Below are positions 6,505 to 11,601 of a stretch of 11,601 nucleotides of DNA, piece by piece (the stretch's first letter is position 1; each line of letters begins with the position of its first letter). The position numbers were made by a program, and so were the translations under genes. The notes under the pieces are model-generated. The model was not told the DNA's origin and searched no databases. It saw only the letters and a list, made by a program, of their open reading frames with translations. The stretch comes from an uncultured Eubacteriaceae bacterium (GTDB taxonomy: Bacteria; Bacillota; Clostridia; Lachnospirales; Lachnospiraceae). The stretch is from contig CAMEUH010000060.1 of NCBI GenBank assembly GCA_945938055.1, forward strand, positions 1 through 11,601, read 5' to 3'.

Positions 6505-7263
6505 ATGGCATTACTGGAAACAAAGAATTTATCAATCTCTTTTGGCGGGTTACGTGCAGTTGATGGATTTAACATTAAAATAGAACAAGGACAGCTTTAT
6601 GGATTAATCGGCCCAAATGGTGCAGGAAAGACAACAATCTTTAATCTTCTGACCGGGGTGTACAGACCGAGCGAAGGTAAAATTTTTCTGGATGGGGAGG
6701 ATATCACCGGAAAGAAGACGATTGATATTAATAAAGCAGGTGTTGCAAGAACTTTTCAGAATATCCGGTTGTTTAAGAAACTTTCCGTAAAGGATAATGT
6801 AAAAGTGGGACTGCACAATAGTTATCATTATTCAACCCTGTGCGGAATATTCCGTCTTCCACATTACTACAAAGTGGAAGCACAGATGAATGAACGTGCC
6901 ATGGAACTTTTGAAGGTGTTTGATTTAGATGGTGATGCAGAAACAACAGCAGAGAATCTTCCATATGGTAAGCAGAGAAAGCTGGAGATAGCAAGAGCCC
7001 TTGCAACGAATCCAAAGCTTTTGCTTCTGGATGAACCGGCGGCCGGAATGAATCCGAATGAAACGATTGAATTGATGAATACCATCCGGTTTGTACGGGA
7101 TAAATTCCAGATGACAATTCTTTTGATTGAACATGACATGAAGCTTGTTTCTGGAATTTGTGAAGAACTGACAGTATTAAATTTTGGAAAGGTTCTGACG
7201 CAGGGTAAAACTGGTGAGGTGCTGAATAATCCGGAAGTAATTAAGGCATATCTTGGTGAGTAG
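6505..7263 (+). CDS. livG: Branched-chain amino-acid ABC transporter ATP-binding protein LivG
   Basis: A 252-residue ATPase that powers the LivHM channel. The motifs are Walker A GPNGAGKTT (36-44), Q-loop Q85 in RTFQNIRLF, signature LPYGKQRKLEIARAL (152-166), Walker B LLLLDEP (172-178) and H-loop H210 in IEHDM. LPYGKQ in place of the textbook LSGGQ is usual for LivG. The PAAGMNP stretch and the HNSYHYSTLCGIFRLPHYYK insertion (about 104-123) also match this subfamily. The ATG at 6505 is chosen over upstream in-frame starts because GAGGAGGGG precedes it closely and the product then starts at the conserved MALLETKNLSISFGGL; the upstream in-frame region belongs to livM in another frame. Confidence 0.93.
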   Translation: MALLETKNLSISFGGLRAVDGFNIKIEQGQLYGLIGPNGAGKTTIFNLLTGVYRPSEGKIFLDGEDITGKKTIDINKAGVARTFQNIRLFKKLSVKDNVKVGLHNSYHYSTLCGIFRLPHYYKVEAQMNERAMELLKVFDLDGDAETTAENLPYGKQRKLEIARALATNPKLLLLDEPAAGMNPNETIELMNTIRFVRDKFQMTILLIEHDMKLVSGICEELTVLNFGKVLTQGKTGEVLNNPEVIKAYLGE

Positions 7264-7274
7264 GAGGAAATATC

Positions 7275-7985
7275 ATGGCAATGCTTACAATTAATGACCT
7301 GGAAGTATACTATGGTATGATTCAGGCAATCAAAGGAATATCACTGGAAGTAAATCAGGGGGAGGTAATTGCCCTGATTGGAGCGAACGGAGCCGGAAAG
7401 ACAACCACGCTTCATACGATTACGGGATTGCTTTCGCCGAAAAAGGGTTCGGTTATTTTTGAAGGAACAGATATTACAAAGGTTCCTGCACATAAAATTG
7501 TATCCATGGGAATGGCGCATGTTCCGGAAGGAAGAAGGGTTTTTGCTAATCTTTCTGTATATCAGAATCTCAAAATGGGGGCTTATACCAGAAAAGACAG
7601 CAATGAAGTAAATGAAACCCTGCAGATGGTTTATAAGAGGTTCCCGCGTCTGGAAGAACGAAAAAATCAGATAGCCGGAACATTGTCCGGTGGTGAGCAG
7701 CAGATGCTTGCAATGGGTCGTGCCCTTATGTCACATCCAAAGATTATTTTGATGGATGAACCGTCCATGGGACTGTCTCCGATTTTTGTAAATGAAATAT
7801 TTGATATTGTTAAAGAGATATCTGCCAGCGGCACAACGGTTCTTCTGGTTGAACAGAATGCAAAGAAAGCATTATCCATTGCAGATCGTGCGTATGTATT
7901 AGAGACTGGAAAAATTGTTTTGGAAGGTAAGGCGTCAGAACTTCTGGATAATGATTCTGTAAAAAAAGCATATCTTGGAGAATAG
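7275..7985 (+). CDS. livF: Branched-chain amino-acid ABC transporter ATP-binding protein LivF
   Basis: The second ATPase of the transporter, 236 residues. It shows Walker A GANGAGKTT (36-44), HVPEGRRVF (82-90) at the Q-loop position, signature LSGGEQQ (137-143), Walker B IILMDEP (157-163) and VEQNA at 192-196. The residue in the H-loop position is Q194 and the Q-loop glutamine is replaced by E85. Both are normal for LivF and differ from LivG, so the pair probably forms one canonical and one modified nucleotide site. AGGAGG (7262-7267) lies 7 bases before the ATG, and the gap from livG is 11 bases. It is the last gene of the operon, followed directly by the terminator at 7986-8042. Confidence 0.93.
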   Translation: MAMLTINDLEVYYGMIQAIKGISLEVNQGEVIALIGANGAGKTTTLHTITGLLSPKKGSVIFEGTDITKVPAHKIVSMGMAHVPEGRRVFANLSVYQNLKMGAYTRKDSNEVNETLQMVYKRFPRLEERKNQIAGTLSGGEQQMLAMGRALMSHPKIILMDEPSMGLSPIFVNEIFDIVKEISASGTTVLLVEQNAKKALSIADRAYVLETGKIVLEGKASELLDNDSVKKAYLGE

Positions 7986-8042
7986 AAAAAACCATACAGT
8001 CATGGACAATGAGAACATTATTCAGACTGTATGGTATTTTTT
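7986..8042. terminator. Bidirectional intrinsic terminator shared by livF and the convergent small gene
   Basis: An 11-bp perfect stem ACCATACAGTC (7991-8001) pairs with GACTGTATGGT (8025-8035) around a 23-base loop. T6 follows at 8037-8042 on the plus strand, and A6 precedes at 7986-7991, which reads as T6 on the minus strand, so it can stop both livF and the minus-strand gene. The loop segment 8002-8010 is a perfect 9-base complement of 8043-8051, so an alternative or pseudoknotted fold is possible. Confidence 0.88.
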
Positions 8043-8051
8043 ATTGTCCAT
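8002..8051. repeat. 9-base inverted repeat interleaved with the terminator stem
   Basis: ATGGACAAT (8002-8010) and ATTGTCCAT (8043-8051) are perfect reverse complements. The first copy sits in the terminator loop right after its 5' arm. The second lies just past the T tract and covers the last codons and stop of the minus-strand gene. The order a-b-a'-b' is interleaved on both strands. Confidence 0.75.
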
Positions 8052-8346
8052 AATACATTTTCATAATCTCGGATAATTGTGCCATAACCTCTGGATCACG
8101 CAAAAGTAAGGTGGTCCATAGTAATACAACGCTGGAAAGGAAAATGGCAATGCCGCCAAAAGTAATTCCTAGAATACTGTTGAGGTTAAAGTGTTCATAA
8201 TTAACACGAGACAGAATGCCGAGTGTAATCGCCGCAATTCCAAAAAGAACCCCGGGAAAGATTCCCATGCTCATTGGAATGGCAATCACACCACATATCA
8301 GCGCAAAAAGAGCAAACTTGTCATTTGACTTCATATTTTCGTTCAT
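8041..8346 (-). CDS. Small DUF4190-like membrane protein
   Basis: A 101-residue protein of unknown function. After a short polar N-terminus (MNENMKSNDKF) there are two or three membrane segments: about residues 11-45 (rich in Gly/Ile, FALICGVIAIPMSMGIFPGV then LFGIAAITLGIL) and about 57-82. A short amphipathic C-terminal tail follows (RDPEVMAQLSEIMKMYYGQ). The pattern of a LGI-rich hairpin followed by SRVNYE resembles DUF4190 proteins. The start at 8346 is chosen because GAGGAG on the minus strand lies about 7 bases upstream; an upstream in-frame ATG at 8406 has no such site and would add 20 polar residues. It lies convergent to livF and divergent to tex. Confidence 0.7.
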   Translation of the reverse strand: MNENMKSNDKFALFALICGVIAIPMSMGIFPGVLFGIAAITLGILSRVNYEHFNLNSILGITFGGIAIFLSSVVLLWTTLLLRDPEVMAQLSEIMKMYYGQ

Positions 8347-8377
8347 TTCAGACTCCTCAATTATTTGATTCTTTTTT

Positions 8378-8406
8378 ATATTATCACAATCCAAGCCTTG
8401 CGACAA
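8378..8406 (-). promoter_or_regulatory. Weak candidate promoter for the small membrane protein
   Basis: On the minus strand TTGTCG (8406-8401) is followed after 17 bases by TAATAT (8383-8378). A nearby alternative is an extended -10, TGTGATAAT (-10 hexamer at plus 8380-8385). Matches are only 3-5 of 6. The -35 overlaps that of the divergent tex promoter candidate. Confidence 0.3.
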
Positions 8407-8426
8407 TCCCGATAATCAATTATAAT
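8398..8426 (+). promoter_or_regulatory. Probable promoter for the tex operon
   Basis: TTGCGA (8398-8403, 4 of 6) and a perfect TATAAT (8421-8426) are 17 bases apart. Transcription would start near 8433, about 40 bases before the tex ATG. Confidence 0.5.
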
Positions 8427-8472
8427 AAATATTTGAAGTTTAATTGAATGATAAATGAAACAGAGGTAAATA

Positions 8473-10620
8473 ATGGATATTAATAAAAAAATAGCGGAAG
8501 AATTAAATATTAGGGTTTCTCAGGCAGAAGCAGCTATTAAGCTGATTGATGAGGGAAATACCATTCCTTTCATTGCACGGTATCGAAAAGAGGTTACAGG
8601 TTCTCTTAATGATGAGGTGCTTCGAAATCTGGATGAACGGTTGAAATATTTACGCGGTCTGGAAGAAAGAAAGCAGGCAGTACTTGCAAGTATTGAAGAA
8701 CAGGGAGCACTAAGTGAAGAATTGAAGGCTCAGATTCTTGCGGCGGAAACCATGGTTCTGGTAGAGGATTTGTATCGTCCGTATAAGCCGAAACGGCGTA
8801 CCCGTGCTACCATTGCAAAGGAAAAAGGACTGGAGCCGCTGGCAGATTTCATTATGATGCAAATGAGTACAGAACCGGTAGAGCAAACGGCAAAGGCGTA
8901 TCTCTCGGAAGAAAAAGAAGTACTTACTGTGGAAGATGCGTTAAATGGCGCGAAAGATATCATTGCAGAACGCATTTCTGATGATGCAGATTATCGTACG
9001 TATATTCGTAACATTACCATGAAGGAAGGTTTTATAACCAGTACAGCAAAGGACAAAGAAGCTCAGAGCGTTTATGAAATGTATTACGAATTTGAAGAGA
9101 GCATTAATAAAATGGCAGGCCATCGCGTTCTTGCCATCAATCGTGGTGAAAATGAAAAAGTTCTGACGGTTAAGGTTGAGGCGCCGGTAGAACGGATTTT
9201 AAATTATCTAAATAAAAAGATTATTGTAAGAGAAAATCCTTATACAACGGCGGTTATCAGGGAGGCAATCGAGGATGGCTATGAACGTCTGATTGCGCCT
9301 GCTATTGAAAGGGAAGTGCGGAATGAACTGACGGAGAAAGCTGAAGACGGAGCAATCAAGGTTTTTGCCAAGAATCTGGAACAGATACTGATGCAGCCAC
9401 CGATTGCCGGGAAAGTTGTTTTGGGATGGGATCCTGCGTTCCGTACGGGATGCAAGCTGGCAGTTGTTGACCCTACGGGAAAGGTTCTTGCAACAAAGGT
9501 TATTTATCCAACCATGCCGCATAATAAGGTTAAGGAAGCTAAGGAAGAATTAAAAAAACTGATTAAGAAATATCATGTTTCCTTAATATCGGTCGGAAAC
9601 GGAACGGCATCCAGGGAATCCGAACAGGTCATTGTAGAACTGCTAAAGGAATTGGATGAAAAGGTAGAATATATTATTGTAAGTGAGGCGGGTGCATCTG
9701 TTTATTCAGCAAGTAAACTGGCAACGGAAGAATTTCCGGATTTTGATGTGGCACAAAGAAGTGCAGTCTCAATTGCAAGAAGATTGCAGGATCCGCTGGC
9801 AGAGTTGGTTAAGATTGACCCAAAATCAATTGGAGTCGGTCAGTACCAGCATGACATGAATCAGAAGAAATTGTCAGAAACGTTGACCGATGTTGTGGAA
9901 GATTGTGTAAATAAAGTTGGTGTGGATTTAAATACAGCATCGGCATCCCTTCTGGAGTACATTTCCGGTGTGACAAAGGTCATTGCAAAAAATATTGTTT
10001 CATTTCGTGAAGAAAACGGAAGATTTACTGATAGAAAGCAGTTGTTAAAGGTTTCTAAATTAGGACCAAAGGCATTTGAACAATGTGCCGGATTTATGAG
10101 AATTTCAGGCGGAGACAATCCTTTGGATGCTACAAGTGTGCATCCGGAAAGCTACGAAGCTGCCAGAAAACTTCTTGAGATGCTGGGTTATCGTCTTGAT
10201 TCCATTACAAATGGAGAACTTGCAGGTCTTAGCAAGAAGATTAGGGACATCAAAAATCTTGCGCAGGAGCTTGGAGTAGGAGAAATTACCCTTTCTGATA
10301 TTGTCAAAGAACTGGAGAAACCGGCAAGGGACCCACGTGATGAGATGCCAAAGCCGATTCTTCGTACAGATGTCATGGAGATGAAGGACCTGGAACCAGG
10401 AATGGTGTTAAAAGGAACGGTAAGAAATGTAATTGATTTTGGCGTATTTGTGGATATTGGAGTGCATCAGGATGGCCTTGTACATATTTCACAGTTGACA
10501 AATAAGAAATTTGTCAAGCATCCTCTTGATGTGGTAAGTGTCGGAGATGTGGTTGATGTCAAGGTGATGAGTGTTGACCTGAAGCGCCAGAGAATACAGC
10601 TTACAATGATTTTGGATTAA
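8473..10620 (+). CDS. tex: Tex-family transcription accessory / S1 RNA-binding protein
   Basis: A full-length 715-residue cytosolic nucleic-acid-binding protein; Tex proteins bind RNA or ssDNA and influence transcription, though their exact role in Clostridia is not settled. Domain order is standard. A helical N-terminal Tex region (1-about 300) contains IPFIARYRKEVTGSLND and LYRPYKPKRRTRA. A YqgF/RNase H-like domain starts at VVLGWDPAFRTGCKLA (D320) and continues through ISVGNGTASRESE and EAGASVYSAS. Helix-hairpin-helix repeats are seen at about 483-545 (VGVDLNTAS, KLGPKAFEQCAGFMRI). A C-terminal S1 domain spans 637-715 (GTVRNVIDFGVFVDIG, DGLVHISQL). AGAGG (8462-8466) lies 6 bases before the ATG. 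The next gene starts 19 bases after the stop. Confidence 0.95.
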   Translation: MDINKKIAEELNIRVSQAEAAIKLIDEGNTIPFIARYRKEVTGSLNDEVLRNLDERLKYLRGLEERKQAVLASIEEQGALSEELKAQILAAETMVLVEDLYRPYKPKRRTRATIAKEKGLEPLADFIMMQMSTEPVEQTAKAYLSEEKEVLTVEDALNGAKDIIAERISDDADYRTYIRNITMKEGFITSTAKDKEAQSVYEMYYEFEESINKMAGHRVLAINRGENEKVLTVKVEAPVERILNYLNKKIIVRENPYTTAVIREAIEDGYERLIAPAIEREVRNELTEKAEDGAIKVFAKNLEQILMQPPIAGKVVLGWDPAFRTGCKLAVVDPTGKVLATKVIYPTMPHNKVKEAKEELKKLIKKYHVSLISVGNGTASRESEQVIVELLKELDEKVEYIIVSEAGASVYSASKLATEEFPDFDVAQRSAVSIARRLQDPLAELVKIDPKSIGVGQYQHDMNQKKLSETLTDVVEDCVNKVGVDLNTASASLLEYISGVTKVIAKNIVSFREENGRFTDRKQLLKVSKLGPKAFEQCAGFMRISGGDNPLDATSVHPESYEAARKLLEMLGYRLDSITNGELAGLSKKIRDIKNLAQELGVGEITLSDIVKELEKPARDPRDEMPKPILRTDVMEMKDLEPGMVLKGTVRNVIDFGVFVDIGVHQDGLVHISQLTNKKFVKHPLDVVSVGDVVDVKVMSVDLKRQRIQLTMILD

Positions 10621-10639
10621 GGATGAATGAGGTGAAAAC

Positions 10640-11131
10640 ATGGTCTCTTTTGAAGTAACGATAACCGGACGGGATATGTTTGATTATAATGTGTATCATA
10701 ATTACAGACATTTTCAGGGTATCTTAAGTCTGCTGCTTGGACTTGTAATGCTGGTTTTATGTGCAGCTTCTTTTGGTACAGGGGCAAATGTTACCTATAT
10801 ATTGGTTACGGGATTTTTTGGATTATATTTTACAATATTTACTCCGCTTCGGATTTATTTAAAATCATATCAGACTGTCAAACTTACACCGTCATTTCGT
10901 AAGCCGATTCGCTACTCTGTTTCGGAGGAAGAACTGGTGATTGAGCAGGATGGACAGATGGTCAAAATAGCCATGGAGGAAATCATTAAGGCAGTAGATA
11001 CCGGTAAATCGATTGTTTTATATGTATCCAGCGTACGGGCATATATTTTCCCAAAACGTGATGTTGGTGAGAAAATACCAGCGCTGGTGGAAGTTATTAA
11101 GAAGTCAAAGATAAGAAAAGTAAAGTTGTGA
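10640..11131 (+). CDS. YcxB-like membrane protein
   Basis: A 163-residue protein of unknown function. A short N-terminal segment (VSFEVTITGRDMFDYNVYHNYRH) is followed by two membrane segments (about 28-46 and 51-73). A cytosolic C-terminal domain follows, rich in beta-strand pattern, with YSVSEEELVIEQDG and IVLYVSSVRAYIFPKRDVGE. The last part (hydrophobic strand then FPKR) is typical of the YcxB-like C-terminal domain. GAGGTG sits about 6 bases before the ATG. It lies between tex and tsaE with 19- and 6-base gaps, so it is probably co-transcribed with them, but nothing in the sequence ties it to tRNA modification. Confidence 0.7.
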   Translation: MVSFEVTITGRDMFDYNVYHNYRHFQGILSLLLGLVMLVLCAASFGTGANVTYILVTGFFGLYFTIFTPLRIYLKSYQTVKLTPSFRKPIRYSVSEEELVIEQDGQMVKIAMEEIIKAVDTGKSIVLYVSSVRAYIFPKRDVGEKIPALVEVIKKSKIRKVKL

Positions 11132-11137
11132 TTTTCT

Positions 11138-11587
11138 ATGGAGTGTAATGTGAAGATAATAGAAACGTATGGTGCAGATGATACATTTGAACTTGGGAAG
11201 CAGATAGGTCAAACAGTAATGCCGGGGACTGTGATTTCACTGGTTGGAGATCTGGGGGTAGGAAAAACAGTCTTTACCCAGGGCTTTGCAAAAGGACTTG
11301 GAATTGAGGAACCGGTTAATAGCCCTACATTTACCATTGTACAGGTTTATGAGGAAGGAAGAATACCGTTTTATCACTTTGATGTGTACCGGATTGGGGA
11401 TATCAGTGAGATGGACGAGCTTGGCTATGAAGACTATTTTTATGGAGAAGGGGTCTGCCTTGTGGAATGGGCTAATCTAATTGAGGAAATTATGCCTTCC
11501 GGACATTGTACTGTCATGCTGGAAAAGGATTTGGAAAAAGGCTTTGATTATCGGAAAATTACCATAGAGGGAGGACTTTTGAAATGA
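11138..11587 (+). CDS. tsaE: tRNA t6A biosynthesis ATPase TsaE
   Basis: A 149-residue P-loop ATPase that supports the TsaB-TsaD complex, which attaches threonylcarbamoyl to A37 of ANN-decoding tRNAs. Walker A is GDLGVGKT (37-44). NSPTFTIV (61-68), HFDVYR (80-85) and VEWAN (109-113) are the other family blocks, with D82 and E110 the likely metal/ATP-acting acidic residues. The start is uncertain. ATG 11138 has no clear binding site, while an in-frame GTG at 11150 has GGAG (11140-11143) 6 bases upstream and gives MKIIETYGADDT, a usual TsaE start, 145 residues long. The gene ends at TGA 11585-11587, overlapping the next start in an ATGA junction, which indicates translational coupling. Confidence 0.93.
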   Translation: MECNVKIIETYGADDTFELGKQIGQTVMPGTVISLVGDLGVGKTVFTQGFAKGLGIEEPVNSPTFTIVQVYEEGRIPFYHFDVYRIGDISEMDELGYEDYFYGEGVCLVEWANLIEEIMPSGHCTVMLEKDLEKGFDYRKITIEGGLLK

Positions 11588-11601
11588 AGATTCTTGCGAT
11601 T
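11584..11601 (+). CDS. tsaB: Probable TsaB, first six codons only
   Basis: An ATG at 11584 overlaps the tsaE stop (ATGA) and is preceded by GGGAGGA in the end of tsaE. The six visible codons read MKILAI, which matches the usual start of TsaB, the inactive Kae1/TsaD paralogue that scaffolds the t6A complex. tsaE-tsaB order is common in Firmicutes. The call depends on six residues and context, and the gene runs off the right edge. Confidence 0.65.

Noticed and set aside
6958..6975. LivG signature LPYGKQ instead of LSGGQ
   Set aside because: This variant is common in LivG proteins.
6773..7117. Minus-strand open frame inside livG
   Set aside because: It overlaps the conserved ABC motifs of livG on the other strand and has no plausible domain.
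7840..7860. LivF lacks the H-loop histidine (Gln instead)
   Set aside because: VEQNA at this place is usual for the LivF subfamily and is not a defect.
1..11601. Search for mobile elements, CRISPR, tRNA/rRNA, phage or defence systems
   Set aside because: No transposase, integrase, repeat-spacer array, tRNA-like fold or known defence domain is visible. The partial CPBP (Abi-type) protein alone does not justify a defence claim.

Overview
The window looks like chromosomal DNA from a low-GC anaerobic member of the Clostridia, most likely Lachnospiraceae. This rests on AT-rich codon use, strong AGGAGG-type ribosome binding sites, a duplicated bacteriohemerythrin, and the look of the HD-domain, Liv-transporter and Tex proteins. 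The genus cannot be fixed from sequence alone. The region reads as ordinary chromosome: no phage, transposon, CRISPR, tRNA or rRNA is visible.

Layout. (1) Positions 1-287 hold the tail of a CPBP-type membrane protease. (2) Positions 329-2457 form a plus-strand group: a two-domain hemerythrin, a family-6-like hypoxanthine/uracil DNA glycosylase and an LCM-type SAM methyltransferase, closely spaced and probably co-transcribed from a promoter overlapping the stop of the protease gene. (3) A minus-strand HD-domain phosphohydrolase-like gene (2474-2962) converges on the methyltransferase. Its terminator hairpin contains its own stop codon. (4) Divergent from it is a complete branched-chain amino-acid ABC transporter, livJ-livH-livM-livG-livF (3208-7985). 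It has a near-consensus promoter, and a terminator between livJ and livH probably keeps the binding protein in excess over the membrane parts. (5) A short minus-strand membrane protein (8041-8346) shares a bidirectional terminator with livF. That terminator contains a second, interleaved inverted repeat. (6) Positions 8473 to the end hold tex, a YcxB-like membrane protein, tsaE, and the first six codons of what is probably tsaB, all plus strand and tightly packed.

How the parts work together. LivJ would capture substrate outside the membrane, LivH and LivM form the channel, and LivG and LivF hydrolyse ATP. TsaE and TsaB belong to the t6A37 tRNA-modification pathway. Tex is a nucleic-acid-binding transcription/RNA factor. 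The hemerythrin and the glycosylase may both relate to oxygen or nitrosative stress, but that link is only inferred from position.

No clearly new multi-gene system was found. The points most worth a second look are the matching loss of one iron-ligand histidine in both hemerythrin domains, the interleaved inverted repeats at 7991-8051, and the possible promoter plus terminator cassette between livJ and livH.
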